A stretch of DNA of 64,000 nt from an uncultured Rhodanobacteraceae bacterium (GCA_937928755.1 CALEZI010000117.1:1-64000), one strand, 5' to 3'; counted from the first letter of the stretch, positions 18,858-28,519 are shown. Notes: generated by a model not told the origin, from the letters alone. Numbers and translations are program-made.

Positions 18858-19588
18858 ATCCTGTCTCCGTGATCTTCAAACGCGAACTGGCGAGCTATTT
18901 CTCGACCCCGGTCGCCTATGTGTTCATCGTCATCTTCCTGGTGTTGGCCAACGCCTTCGCGTTCCAGCTCGGCGGACTTTACGAGCGCGGCCAGGCGGAT
19001 TTGCGTCCGTTCTTCGATTTCCACCCCTGGCTCTATCTGTTCCTGGTGCCGGCGGTGGCCATGCGGCTGTGGGCCGAAGAACGCAATACTGGCTCGATCG
19101 AGCTGCTGCTGACGTTGCCGGTAACCCAGAACCAGGCCGTGGTCGGCAAGTTCCTTGCCGCCTGGGCCTTCGTCGGCATTGCGCTGGCGCTGACTTTTCC
19201 GATCTGGATCACCGTCAACTATCTGGGTGATCCGGACAACGGCGTGATCATCACCAGTTACATCGGCAGCTTGCTGATGGCCGGCGGCTTTCTTGCGATC
19301 GGCAGTGCGGTCTCTGCAGCAACGCGCAGCCAGGTGATTGCCTTCATCGTCACCGTGGTGATCTGTTTTGGACTGTTGCTTGCCGGTCACCCGCTGGTAC
19401 TCGGGTTTTTCAAGATGGTGCTGCCGCAATGGCTGGTGGATGGCGTCGCCGCACTCAGCTTCATCACCCATTTTTCGTCGATCAGCAAGGGAGTCATCGA
19501 TCTGCGCGACCTGATCTTCTTCGGGTTGTTGATCGGTTTCTTCCTGTACGCGACCTCGGTCGTGATCGATCTCAAGAAAGCCGACTGA
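18854..19588 (+). CDS. ABC-2 permease, GldF-like
   Basis: The 244-residue polytopic protein (start MNPVSVIFKRELASYFSTPVAY) has six predicted membrane segments. It carries the family motif WAEERNTGSIELLLTLPVT, characteristic of GldF / ABC-2 permeases that act with a GldG-type auxiliary protein. ATG overlaps the stop of the ATPase gene. The export substrate is unknown. Confidence 0.88.
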   Translation: MNPVSVIFKRELASYFSTPVAYVFIVIFLVLANAFAFQLGGLYERGQADLRPFFDFHPWLYLFLVPAVAMRLWAEERNTGSIELLLTLPVTQNQAVVGKFLAAWAFVGIALALTFPIWITVNYLGDPDNGVIITSYIGSLLMAGGFLAIGSAVSAATRSQVIAFIVTVVICFGLLLAGHPLVLGFFKMVLPQWLVDGVAALSFITHFSSISKGVIDLRDLIFFGLLIGFFLYATSVVIDLKKAD

Positions 19589-19603
19589 CGGAGACCCCTG
19601 ACG

Positions 19604-21478
19604 ATGAACGCGATGACCAAACGCGCCTCGGGCGGCCTCGTGCTGTTGCTGCTCGCAGTGCTTTTCATAGGCGCCACCGTGATCAGCAATCTGGTGCTGC
19701 GCGGCGCCCGCCTAGACCTCACGGCCAACGGCGAGTACACGCTGAGCGAAGGCAGCAAGGAAATCCTGGCCAGCATCGATGAGCCGATCAACCTGTACTT
19801 CTACTTCTCCGACGAAGCCTCGCGCGACCTGGCGCCAATCCGCACCTACGCCCAGCGCGTGCGCGAACTTCTGGAAGAAATGGCGAGCCGCACAGGCGGC
19901 AAGCTCAAACTCAGCGTGATCGACCCGCAACCGTTCAGCGAGGAAGAAGACGAAGCCACCGCACAGGGACTGCAGTCGGTGCCGGTCGGCAGCACCGGCG
20001 ACAAGCTGTTCTTCGGTCTCGCCGGCACCAATGCGCTCAACGGCAAGGCGGCGATCCCGTTCTTCCAGCCGGACAAGGAAGTGTTCCTGGAATACGAGGT
20101 GGCCAAGCTGATCCAGACCCTGCTGCAGCCGGACAAGCCGGTGATCGGCCTGGTCACGGCTCTGCCGATCGGCGGCGGCTTCGATCAGACCACGCAGAAA
20201 ATGAGCGATCCTTGGGCCGTGACGCAGCAACTCGACGATCTTTTCGAAGTGCGCCCGCTGGGTGTCGACTTCAAGGAAATCGCGACGGAAATCAAGCTGC
20301 TGATGGTGGTGCATCCGAAAGCGCTGAGCGACGACACGCTGTACGCGGTCGACCAGTTCCTGCTGCGCGGTGGGCGCCTGCTGCTGTTCGTCGACCCATT
20401 CGCTGGCAGCGACACCAGTGGCGCCGACCCGAGCAATCCCAGTGCGGCAATGTTCGCCGACAAGAGTTCGAACCTGGACAAGCTGTTCAGCGCCTGGGGC
20501 GTCGAGTACAAGGCCGATGAGGTCGTGGTCGACCGCGCGCTCGGTTTGCAGGTGCAGATCAGTCAGACCGAACCGCCGGTGACGCACCCGCTGATCCTCG
20601 GTCTGCGCGCGGCGCAGATGAACCCGCAGGATCTGGTCAGCGCCAAGCTCAACCTGATCAACATCGACAGCGCCGGACACTTCCGCGCCAAGGATGGCGC
20701 CCAGGCCACGCTGGAGCCGATCCTGCAGTCGAGCAGCGAGGCGAGCACGGTGTCGACCGAACGCATCCGCTTCCTGCCCGACCCGCGCGAACTGTTGAAG
20801 GACTTTGCTCCCAGCGGCGAAAACTACAACATCGCGGTGCGCCTCTCGGGCAAGTTCAAGAGCGCTTTCGAGGAGCGTGCAAGCCAACCGGGGCACATTG
20901 CCGAAGCGGCAGAACCGGTGCAGGCGATCCTGGTCGCCGATACCGACATCCTGACCAATCGACTGTGGGTGCAGGTGCAGAACTTCTTCGGCCAGCAACT
21001 GATTTCGCCGTTCGCCGACAACGGCGACCTGATCGTCAATTCGGCCGACAACCTGAGCGGTTCCAGCGCGCTGATCTCGATTCGCGGACGCAACAGCAGC
21101 ACGCGCCCGTTCACCGTGGTCGAAGACATGCGCCGCGCCGCCGACGAGCGCTTCCGCGCCACCGAGCAAACCCTGCAGGAGCAGTTGACCGAGACCGAGC
21201 GCAAGCTTAGTGAACTGCAGGCCAGCAAGAGCAACGAAAACGCAATGATCATGTCGCCCGAACAGCAGGCCGAAATCCTCAAGTTCCAAAGCGAGAAGCT
21301 GCGCATCCGCAAGGAACTGCGCGACGTTCGGCGCAGCCTCGATCAGGAGATCCAGGGTCTGGGCAGTCGTACCAAGTTCATCAACATCGCCCTGGTGCCG
21401 CTCGGCGTGATCATCGCCGCATTGTTGTTCTGGAACCTGCGTCGCGGCCGTCGCCGCGCCGCGCTGGCAGGAGCTTGA
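19604..21478 (+). CDS. GldG-like ABC transporter auxiliary protein
   Basis: The 624-residue protein has an N-terminal membrane anchor (GGLVLLLLAVLFIGATVISN), a long periplasmic ABC_transp_aux-type domain and a C-terminal membrane helix (FINIALVPLGVIIAALLFWN) followed by RRGRRR. The start (RLDLTANGEYTLSEGSKEIL, ASIDEPINLYFYFS) is the classical GldG signature. A coiled-coil stretch (about residues 515-590, TEQTLQEQLTETERKLSELQ and beyond) lies just before the last helix. It is 15 bp downstream of the permease gene. It is seen in many gamma-proteobacteria lacking gliding motility, so gliding is not implied. Confidence 0.85.
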   Translation: MNAMTKRASGGLVLLLLAVLFIGATVISNLVLRGARLDLTANGEYTLSEGSKEILASIDEPINLYFYFSDEASRDLAPIRTYAQRVRELLEEMASRTGGKLKLSVIDPQPFSEEEDEATAQGLQSVPVGSTGDKLFFGLAGTNALNGKAAIPFFQPDKEVFLEYEVAKLIQTLLQPDKPVIGLVTALPIGGGFDQTTQKMSDPWAVTQQLDDLFEVRPLGVDFKEIATEIKLLMVVHPKALSDDTLYAVDQFLLRGGRLLLFVDPFAGSDTSGADPSNPSAAMFADKSSNLDKLFSAWGVEYKADEVVVDRALGLQVQISQTEPPVTHPLILGLRAAQMNPQDLVSAKLNLINIDSAGHFRAKDGAQATLEPILQSSSEASTVSTERIRFLPDPRELLKDFAPSGENYNIAVRLSGKFKSAFEERASQPGHIAEAAEPVQAILVADTDILTNRLWVQVQNFFGQQLISPFADNGDLIVNSADNLSGSSALISIRGRNSSTRPFTVVEDMRRAADERFRATEQTLQEQLTETERKLSELQASKSNENAMIMSPEQQAEILKFQSEKLRIRKELRDVRRSLDQEIQGLGSRTKFINIALVPLGVIIAALLFWNLRRGRRRAALAGA

Positions 21479-21482
21479 GACC

Positions 21483-22727
21483 ATGATGCAGAAGCGTTTG
21501 TTGTCGTTGCTGTTGATCACTGTTGCGGTGCTCGGCATCGGCCTGATCCTGAGCCAGCGGCAGCAGCCGGTGGCCGAAACCCAGGCCGCATCCGGGGCGC
21601 TGGTGCCGGAACTGGCAAGCGCGCTCAACGATGTCAGCTCGATCCGGATCAGCAAGGCGAAAGACGAGCTGATTGCGCACTTGAAGCGCGGCGAAAACGG
21701 CTGGACCGTGGCCAACCGCCACGACTATCCGGCCAACATCGGCAAGATCCGCGAGTACCTGATCAAGCTGTCTGAAGCCAAGGTTCGCGAAGCCAAGACC
21801 AGCAAACCGGAAAACTACGCACGCCTGGGGGTCGAGGACCTCGGCGCCGAGAGCGCCACTGGTCTCGGTGTCGAAGTGGGCGGGCTGAAGACGCCGGTCA
21901 AACTGATCGTCGGTGTCAGCTCTGGCGGCGGCTCCCCGGGCACCTTCGTGCGTCGCGCTGCCGAAGCCGAGAGTTTCCTCGTCAGCGGCGACGTCATTCC
22001 GGACAAGGAAGGCGGCAACTGGCTGGCTCGCGAAATCTTGAGCCTGCCCTCGGCTCAGGTGCGCGCCGTCGCGGTGACCGCGCCGGACAAATCGGTGCTG
22101 AAGATCGAAAAGTCTGACGCGAGCCAGGTCAACTACAGCGTGTCGGGCATACCCAAAGGCCGCCAGTTGAGTTCCGAGTCGGTCGGCAATCTCACCGCAG
22201 CCGTGCTCGATGGACTCACTCTCGAAGACGTGCTGCCGGCAGCAGATGCCAGCCCGGATGCCGCATCGACGTGGTCGGCGACTTACGCCGGTTACGATGG
22301 CCACGTGGTCGACGTGACACTGTGGGACAGCGACGGCAAGAGCTGGGCGAAATTCGCCGCACGCGTCGACGAAGCTGCAGTGGACGCTTGGGTTGCGGCG
22401 GAGAAGGCCAAGGCTGATGCGGCGCGGGCTACGGCACAGGCTGAAGCGGCGGCGAAATCGGCGGCGGCGGAGGACACGACTGCCGATGCAGCCCAGCCCA
22501 AGCCGGAATCGGGCGCAGCGACCGAGACCGTCGCCGACAGCGTGCCGGCAGCAGCGATTCCGGAGCCGTTCGACGCCGACAAGGCGCGCGCCGAGAAACT
22601 CGCCGAGCTGGAAAAACGCGTTGCCGAGTTGAATGCCCGCACCAGTCCGTGGGCCTACGCCATTCCGACCTGGAAAGCCGCCAACATCAAGAAGAAGATG
22701 GACGATCTGCTGCAGCCAAAGAGCTGA
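21483..22727 (+). CDS. DUF4340 domain protein of the Gld-like operon
   Basis: The 414-residue protein has an N-terminal anchor (LLSLLLITVAVLGIGLILSQ) and a periplasmic DUF4340 domain (about residues 60-300, with NYARLGVEDLGAESATGLGV). The C-terminal part (residues 310-390) is an alanine/lysine-rich linker and helix. DUF4340 proteins accompany GldG-type ABC modules. It starts four bases after the previous stop codon and ends the operon. Confidence 0.82.
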   Translation: MMQKRLLSLLLITVAVLGIGLILSQRQQPVAETQAASGALVPELASALNDVSSIRISKAKDELIAHLKRGENGWTVANRHDYPANIGKIREYLIKLSEAKVREAKTSKPENYARLGVEDLGAESATGLGVEVGGLKTPVKLIVGVSSGGGSPGTFVRRAAEAESFLVSGDVIPDKEGGNWLAREILSLPSAQVRAVAVTAPDKSVLKIEKSDASQVNYSVSGIPKGRQLSSESVGNLTAAVLDGLTLEDVLPAADASPDAASTWSATYAGYDGHVVDVTLWDSDGKSWAKFAARVDEAAVDAWVAAEKAKADAARATAQAEAAAKSAAAEDTTADAAQPKPESGAATETVADSVPAAAIPEPFDADKARAEKLAELEKRVAELNARTSPWAYAIPTWKAANIKKKMDDLLQPKS

Positions 22728-22798
22728 GCGAGGCACGCCGAGCCGAGCTCGGCGCTGCATGAATCGGCCTGCTGCTGCCTTCGGGCTTGCATGCGAGT

Positions 22799-23509
22799 TC
22801 AGTCGCCGATGGGCGTTGCCGCGACCAGGTTGATGTAGCGCGAAGGGGCCTGCTGCACATCGAGCGTCAATTGCAGGGACTGCCGGGTGCATTCGGCATC
22901 CCGGCCGGGAGCCACGCCCAGCGCCGCCAACACGGCGCCGGCGCCTGGCACGCCGTCGTAGTACAGAATCAGCTCCAACTCGAGACCCAACGCGTGACCA
23001 GCGTCCAGAGCAAAGTTGAATCGAACAGCGGCGCGACGCCAGCTGGTTGGCTCATGGCTGAGGCAGCGCGCGACGAACTTTTGGCGTCGGTACAGCAGTT
23101 GCCGTGCGGCGAGCCAGGATTCGAACGCCGATGACGAGCGACGGTCGGGATCCCTGCCGCCCCATTGAATGTCGACGCGCGCACCCTGCACGTCGCCAAG
23201 GTCGATATATGCGCCCGACGGTGGCGCTTTGGCGTCGTTGCAGAGAAAGCGCCCGGGGTAACGCCTGTCGTCTGCCAGTTCGACGACAAAGCGCCTGGCG
23301 CAGAGCTTGTCCCGGGCGCGCAGCAATCGACCCTGGGCATCGTAGTTCAAGTACAGCGAATGGGCGTTCGCGGTGTAGCCGCTGAGGTCGTTCGCGGTCA
23401 GTTCGAACACACCGGGCGGTTCACTGCGCAAATGAAATGGCGCCGCATCTGTTTGACTCATGCAAGCCAGTCCCCACAGCGAGATCGCCAATCGGGCGCA
23501 ATTTTGCAT
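22799..23509 (-). CDS. Predicted secreted protein of unknown function
   Basis: The 236-residue protein has a Sec signal peptide (MQNCARLAISLWGLACMSQT, likely cut after DAA). The mature part is tryptophan/arginine rich with five cysteines (LCARRF, FLCNDAK, ARCLSHE, AECTRQS), so disulfides in the periplasm are plausible. I do not recognise a domain. It is convergent with the DUF4340 gene, 71 bp away. Confidence 0.6.
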   Translation of the reverse strand: MQNCARLAISLWGLACMSQTDAAPFHLRSEPPGVFELTANDLSGYTANAHSLYLNYDAQGRLLRARDKLCARRFVVELADDRRYPGRFLCNDAKAPPSGAYIDLGDVQGARVDIQWGGRDPDRRSSSAFESWLAARQLLYRRQKFVARCLSHEPTSWRRAAVRFNFALDAGHALGLELELILYYDGVPGAGAVLAALGVAPGRDAECTRQSLQLTLDVQQAPSRYINLVAATPIGD

Positions 23510-23709
23510 TCGAATTCCAGCAGTTCGTCAGGGGCCGAGCCATCGCATTCGCCGACGTGCTGCATTAGAAACGCCGCCCGGCCGGCAAATGCACGCAACG
23601 AGTTCCTTCCGTCCGCCTGTCGGTGACCGGTTTCAGTTCTCGAATACGCTGCCGAACACGGATCGGCGTCCGCCGCGCCCAGCCGCGCGGGGCGCAGGCA
23701 GCCGAAACA

Positions 23710-23997
23710 TCATGCGACGACGTCGAAGGACTCCAGCACCGGCGGTGCCAGCACCGCTGCGGCAATCCCGCCGAGGAAGGCCTGCGTGTGCGGCGCTGCC
23801 AGATGCGTCTCCATGTCGGCGCGACTGGCCCACTTCTCGACGAACACGATGGTCTGCGGATCGCCGATCAACTGGTGGCCGTTGTATTCGATGCAGCCGG
23901 GCTCGCCGACGGTCTTCGCCACCATGTCGCGGCAGGCAGCGAGCACGCTGTCAAGCGCATCCGCGCGAACGCGCGCCTTGCCAAGAAAGATGACCAT
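23710..23997 (-). CDS. Antibiotic-biosynthesis-monooxygenase-fold protein
   Basis: The 95-residue protein matches the small ABM (ferredoxin-like dimeric barrel) family: KARVRADALDSVLAACRDMV, AKTVGEPGCIEYNGHQLIG, FVEKWASRADMETHLAAPHT. The EPGCIEY and EKWASRADMETHL segments are the hallmark of YgiN/LsrG-type quinol or aldehyde monooxygenases. Length is standard for the family. The substrate is unknown. Nothing suggests an operon. Confidence 0.88.
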   Translation of the reverse strand: MVIFLGKARVRADALDSVLAACRDMVAKTVGEPGCIEYNGHQLIGDPQTIVFVEKWASRADMETHLAAPHTQAFLGGIAAAVLAPPVLESFDVVA

Positions 23998-24173
23998 GCT
24001 GATTGCTCCTTTCGGTGTGTGAGCCGGCGACAGTGCGCTTTACGCATCGCGGGTGCGAGTCGGATGCACCACAGCTCGGAAACAAAGTGCCGTGCGCTGC
24101 TGCGAAAAGCGCCGCGCTCAATGCGTCGATCCGGAGATAATCCCACCCATCCGAACCCGTGACGAGACCTTCC

Positions 24174-25496
24174 ATGTATCCGCAACGACCCCGCTTGATC
24201 GTCATCGGCGGCGGGTTCGCCGGTCTCTGGGCGGTACGCGCCCTGGCCCGCAGCGAGTTCGAAATCACGCTGATCGACCGCTGCAACCATCACCTGTTCC
24301 AGCCGCTGCTGTACCAGGTCGCCACTGGGGGCTTGTCGGCGCCGGCGATTGCCGCGCCGCTGCGGCACATCCTGCGCAAGCAGAAGAATGTGCGCGTGTT
24401 GATGGCCGAGGTCACGAGCATCGACCGCGACGCCCGCCGGGTGGGATTGGCCAGCGGAGATACCTTGGAGTTCGACTGGTTGCTGGTGGCCAGCGGCGCC
24501 ACCCACGCGTATTTCGGCAACGAGAAATGGGCGCCCTGGGCGCCGGGACTGAAAACGCTCGACGATGCCATGTACATCCGCGCGCAGATCCTCGGCGCCT
24601 TCGAGCAGGCCGAATGCACCAGCGATCCCGATGTGCGCGCTGCGTGGCTCAATTTCGTCGTCGTCGGCGCCGGCCCCACCGGTGTCGAACTCGCCGGTAC
24701 GCTGGCGGAAATTGCGCGGCACACGTTGAAGACCGAATTCCGCAGCATCGACCCGACCCGCGCGCGGGTGATGCTGGTCGAGGGCGGCCCTCGGGTGCTC
24801 AGCAGCTTCGATCCGGCCATGAGCGCGAAGGCGCAGATGCAACTGGAACGCCTCGGCGTCGAGGTGCGCACTGGCAAGCCAGTCAGTGCCATCGCCAACG
24901 ATCACGTCATCGTCGGCGACGAGCGTATCGCCACCTACACGGTGTTGTGGGCGGCCGGGGTGGCGGCCTCACCGCTGGGCGCCATGCTCGGCGCACCGCT
25001 GGACCGTGCCGGCCGGGTGCTGGTCGAGCCTGACCTCAGCCTGCCCGGCTACCCGCACATCTTCGTCGCCGGCGATCTGGCCAGCGTGAAGACCGAACGC
25101 CCGGTGCCGGGCACCGCGCCGGCCGCCAAGCAGATGGGCAAGCAGGTGGCAGCAGCGCTGCTGGCGCGCCGCGCCAATCGCCCTGCCCCGACCTTCGGCT
25201 ACCGCGACTTCGGTTCGCTGGCGACCATCGGCCGCATGGCCGCGGTGATCCAGATGGGCCGCTTGCGCCTGTCCGGCCTGCCCGCCTGGTGGTTCTGGCT
25301 GGCCGCGCACGTGTTCTTCCTGATCGGATTCCGCAACCGCCTCGTGGTACTGATCGACTGGGCCTGGGCGTACTGGACCCATCAACGTTACGCGCGGATC
25401 ATCGTGCGCGAAGTGCAGGCAGCCGGCCCCGATCCGCTGCTGGTTCCTCCTCCCGATGAGCGCGGAGAAGGTGGGGGCAAGACAGTGCCAGGATGA
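24174..25496 (+). CDS. NAD(P)/FAD-dependent oxidoreductase, NDH-2 type
   Basis: The 440-residue protein has two dinucleotide-binding motifs, VIGGGFAGLWAV near the N-terminus for FAD and VVGAGPTGVELAG near residue 170 for NAD(P)H. It also has HHLFQPLLYQVATGGLS, the type II NADH dehydrogenase quinone-site motif, and IFVAGDLA. The C-terminus (residues 365-400, AWWFWLAAHVFFLIGFRNRL) is hydrophobic and typical of NDH-2 membrane attachment. It probably oxidises NADH and passes electrons to quinone without proton pumping. The ATG at 24174 is chosen over the GTG at 24159. Confidence 0.92.
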   Translation: MYPQRPRLIVIGGGFAGLWAVRALARSEFEITLIDRCNHHLFQPLLYQVATGGLSAPAIAAPLRHILRKQKNVRVLMAEVTSIDRDARRVGLASGDTLEFDWLLVASGATHAYFGNEKWAPWAPGLKTLDDAMYIRAQILGAFEQAECTSDPDVRAAWLNFVVVGAGPTGVELAGTLAEIARHTLKTEFRSIDPTRARVMLVEGGPRVLSSFDPAMSAKAQMQLERLGVEVRTGKPVSAIANDHVIVGDERIATYTVLWAAGVAASPLGAMLGAPLDRAGRVLVEPDLSLPGYPHIFVAGDLASVKTERPVPGTAPAAKQMGKQVAAALLARRANRPAPTFGYRDFGSLATIGRMAAVIQMGRLRLSGLPAWWFWLAAHVFFLIGFRNRLVVLIDWAWAYWTHQRYARIIVREVQAAGPDPLLVPPPDERGEGGGKTVPG

Positions 25497-25679
25497 GCGG
25501 GCGCGCTGACGTGGCACTTGCACCGCAGAAGGGCCCCTCACTTGCGGTGACTCGCAATCCCGTCGCCAACGGCCAGCCCGACGGGATGCTGGTTCGATCT
25601 TCCCGGCGCAATCGCGTTTGACCATCGCGATGGTCTTGCCGGCGTATGCTGCGTCCTCGTCCAGTGCGAGGAATCCGCC

Positions 25680-26558
25680 ATGCGCAATCCGATGCAGCGT
25701 CGATGCCTCGGCTTGTTGCTGGGCCTGACAGCGCTCGCCGCACACGCCGCGCAACCTGGCGACATCGTCGAGGTCTACGCCTACGGCAACTGGGGCACGG
25801 TCGGCAAGGTGGTGCGCGCCGACCAGTACGGCATTCTGGTGCTTTATCGCGGCGACGACGGCAGCTACAACGAGAGCACCGGGTTCACCCGCTACTTCGA
25901 TCCCACGGATGTACGTCCGCTGGCATCGGCGGCGCAGGCTGCGGACAGCGGCGGTCAACGCAACGCGCCGGCCGCTCCCGCGAACGGCAATGATCCGCAA
26001 CCCGCCACAGCCGGCGCCTTCAAGGTCGGCGACCGCGTGCAGGGCTGGAACATCGCCTGGTACGACGGTACCGTGGCCAAGGTGGGTGTCGGCAGTTACG
26101 CGGGTTATTACCTGATCAAACACGACGAGTATTCGCAGGATTCGTATTACAGCGAGGCCAATGTGCGCCGGCTCGGCGATGCGCCCGCCGGCCGTCCCGG
26201 CAGCAGCGTTGTGGCGCCGACGCCGGATCCGGCGGCAGAGTCAGGTGGCGCTGCGACTGCCGCAGGCGGCCCGAAGGCCGGCACCTACGGCTGCGGTGTG
26301 TTTCTCAGCGGCCGCTACACGCCGACGCAGACCATCACGCTGGATGGCGGCCGCTACACCAGCAACCGCGGCGACGGCGGCAGCTATGCCTACGACGGGT
26401 CCAGCCTGCGCCTCGATTTCCGCGGCGGCATGCTGGCCGATCAGGTGGGCCAGTACGAGCCGGACAACAACGCCATCATCCGCCTCACTCAGCGCAGCGA
26501 CCTCAGCCAAAGCAGCTATACGCAGAAATGGCGCAGCCAGGTCTGCAGTCCACGCTGA
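25680..26558 (+). CDS. Secreted protein with two SH3/tudor-like repeats
   Basis: The 292-residue protein has a Sec signal peptide (LGLLLGLTALAAHA). Two similar beta-rich blocks follow: PGDIVEVYAYGNWGTVGKVV near residue 26 and VGDRVQGWNIAWYDGTVAKV near residue 117. Each ends in a tyrosine/aspartate-rich GSY.YF/YYS segment, then P and R. A proline/alanine linker leads to a third region (GCGVFLSGRYTPTQTITLDG, near residue 205) ending in QVCSPR. The repeats look like SH3- or tudor-type barrels; that is a fold guess. It is 3 bp upstream of rlmF and probably co-transcribed with it. Confidence 0.65.
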   Translation: MRNPMQRRCLGLLLGLTALAAHAAQPGDIVEVYAYGNWGTVGKVVRADQYGILVLYRGDDGSYNESTGFTRYFDPTDVRPLASAAQAADSGGQRNAPAAPANGNDPQPATAGAFKVGDRVQGWNIAWYDGTVAKVGVGSYAGYYLIKHDEYSQDSYYSEANVRRLGDAPAGRPGSSVVAPTPDPAAESGGAATAAGGPKAGTYGCGVFLSGRYTPTQTITLDGGRYTSNRGDGGSYAYDGSSLRLDFRGGMLADQVGQYEPDNNAIIRLTQRSDLSQSSYTQKWRSQVCSPR

Positions 26559-26561
26559 GTC

Positions 26562-27491
26562 ATGCACCCGCGCAACCGCCACCAGGACCGCTACGATTTC
26601 GCACTGCTGACGCGTGCCTGGCCGCCGCTCAAGGCGCACCTGGTACGCACGCCGGACGGAGATTCGAGCATCGATTTCGCCGCACCGGCAGCCGTGCGTG
26701 CGCTCAATCGCGCGCTGCTGCAGAGCCAGTACGGCATCACCGGGTGGCAATTCCCCGACGGTTATCTGTGTCCACCGATACCCGGGCGGGCCGACTATGT
26801 GCACGGCCTCGCCGACCTTCTGGCCGAGTGCAATGGCGGCGTCATCCCGCGCGGACCGGCGATTCGCGCGCTCGATATCGGTACCGGCGCCAGTTGCATC
26901 TACCCGCTGCTCGGTCACGCCGAATACGGCTGGAGCTTTGTCGGCTCGGAGGTCGACGCTGCTGCGCTTTGCGCCGCGCGGGAGATCGTTGCCGCCAATG
27001 CCGGCCTGGACAAGTCCATCGAATTGCGTCGGCAAGCCGACCCTGGCTCGATCCTGAAGGGGGTGATCTTGCCCGGCGAACGCTTCGATGTGACGTTGTG
27101 CAATCCGCCGTTCCATGCCTCCGCCGCCGACGCCGCAAGCGCCAACGCCGAGAAGTGGCAGAAGCTTGGCCGCACTGCCGGGTCGCGCGCACGCCCGAAG
27201 CGCAACTTCGGTGGCCAGAGTCGGGAGTTGTGGTGTCGCGGCGGAGAAGTCGCCTTCGTGCGCCAGATCATCACCGAGAGTGCCGGACTGGCGACGTCGG
27301 CGTTCTGGTTCACCAGCCTGATCGCCAAGGCAGCCCATCTGGCGAGCCTCAAACAGCATTTGCAGAAAGTCGGCGCGCTCGACGTGCGCACGGTGACCAT
27401 GGCGCAGGGGCAGAAGCAAAGTCGCTTTCTGGCCTGGAGTTTTCTCGATTCGGAGCAGCGCGCCTTGTGGAGGCGCGAGCACTGGGCCTGA
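26562..27491 (+). CDS. rlmF: 23S rRNA (adenine1618-N6)-methyltransferase RlmF
   Basis: RlmF methylates A1618 of 23S rRNA. The 309-residue protein starts MHPRNRHQDRYDF, the family start. It has SIDFAAPAAVRALNRALL, GYLCPPIPGRADYVHGLADL, the SAM motif LDIGTGASCIYPLLG and the catalytic NPPF motif in TLCNPPFHAS. KRNFGGQ and ELWCRGGE complete the family pattern. It follows the preceding secreted-protein gene by three bases. A palindromic repeat begins one base after its stop codon. Confidence 0.96.
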   Translation: MHPRNRHQDRYDFALLTRAWPPLKAHLVRTPDGDSSIDFAAPAAVRALNRALLQSQYGITGWQFPDGYLCPPIPGRADYVHGLADLLAECNGGVIPRGPAIRALDIGTGASCIYPLLGHAEYGWSFVGSEVDAAALCAAREIVAANAGLDKSIELRRQADPGSILKGVILPGERFDVTLCNPPFHASAADAASANAEKWQKLGRTAGSRARPKRNFGGQSRELWCRGGEVAFVRQIITESAGLATSAFWFTSLIAKAAHLASLKQHLQKVGALDVRTVTMAQGQKQSRFLAWSFLDSEQRALWRREHWA

Positions 27492-27492
27492 T

Positions 27493-27555
27493 GTGGGAGC
27501 GACCTTGCGTCGCGAGTTTCCACAGCCAAAGCTCGCGACACAAGGTCGCTCCCAC
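27493..27555. repeat. GTGGGAGCG-family hairpin, copy 1
   Basis: Arms starting GTGGGAGCGACCTTGCGTCG and ending with the complement CGACACAAGGTCGCTCCCAC form a near-perfect hairpin. It begins one base after the rlmF stop codon. The family recurs at 30910, 45965, 46824, 61345 and, degenerate, 59671. Confidence 0.9.
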
Positions 27556-27628
27556 CGGATTGTCACGGATGTCCAGCTTTGCCGCCGCGGTGTAGTTTCG
27601 CCTTTCCCGCAAGCGCCGCCGGAACCCG

Positions 27629-28519
27629 ATGACCCAGCCTCCCGACATCCTCTGCATCGGCTCGGTCCTCTGGGACACCATCGGCCGCGCCTCGGTGCAC
27701 ATGCAGCACGGGTCCGATGTACCCGGTCGCATCACGCGCCGGCCGGGTGGTGTGGCGATGAACATCGCGATGACCCTGGCGCGTTTCGGGCTGCGTCCGG
27801 CGCTGCTGTCGGCGATCGGTCGCGACGCGGACGGCGATGAACTGGTCGCGGCGGCGCAGCGCATGGGGCTCGATTGCGATCACCTGTACCGCTCCGATGA
27901 CCTGCCGACCGATCGTTACATGGCGGTCGAGGGTGCCAATGGACTGATCGCCGCGATTGCCGACGCACATTCGCTGGAAGCCGCTGGCGACAAGATCCTG
28001 CGGCCGCTCGGCGATGGCCGGCTGGGCACTCTGGCTGAGCCATGGCCTGGCCCGGTGGCGCTTGACGGCAATCTGACCGAGGCATTGCTGGCGCAGATTG
28101 CACATTCGCCGCTTTTCGCAGCCGCCGATCTGCGCGTGGCGCCGGCCAGTCCCGGCAAGGCGGAGCGACTGCTGCCGCTGCTGGCGCGGGCGCAGTTGAC
28201 GCTCTACGTGAACCTCGAGGAAGCGGGCATCCTGTGCCAGTGCAGCTTCGACCGTGCGCCGGACGCGGCGGCAGCGCTCATCGCGCGCGGCGCCAGTCGA
28301 GTGCTGGTCACCGACGGTCCGCGCCCGGCTGCGGACGCAACCCGCGCGGGCGTCATCAGCCAGTCTCCACCGACGGTGCTGGAGACTCGTGTCACCGGGG
28401 CCGGCGATACCTTCATGGCCGCGCACTGGGTCGCCGAACGCCGCCACGCCAGTCGTGCCGAAGCGCTCGCTGCAGCGCTCGAAGCCGCAGCCCGGCATGT
28501 TTCCGGAGACAGTCCGTGA
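27629..28519 (+). CDS. psuK: Pseudouridine kinase PsuK
   Basis: PsuK phosphorylates pseudouridine so PsuG can cleave it. The 296-residue protein is a PfkB-family kinase with RRPGGVAMNIAMTLARFG (substrate-binding glycines), LPTDRYMAVEG, and the catalytic-base/anion-hole motif VTGAGDTFMAAHWV. Assignment to PsuK rests on the GTGA overlap with psuG. The family is broad, so the substrate is inferred from context. Confidence 0.88.
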   Translation: MTQPPDILCIGSVLWDTIGRASVHMQHGSDVPGRITRRPGGVAMNIAMTLARFGLRPALLSAIGRDADGDELVAAAQRMGLDCDHLYRSDDLPTDRYMAVEGANGLIAAIADAHSLEAAGDKILRPLGDGRLGTLAEPWPGPVALDGNLTEALLAQIAHSPLFAAADLRVAPASPGKAERLLPLLARAQLTLYVNLEEAGILCQCSFDRAPDAAAALIARGASRVLVTDGPRPAADATRAGVISQSPPTVLETRVTGAGDTFMAAHWVAERRHASRAEALAAALEAAARHVSGDSP

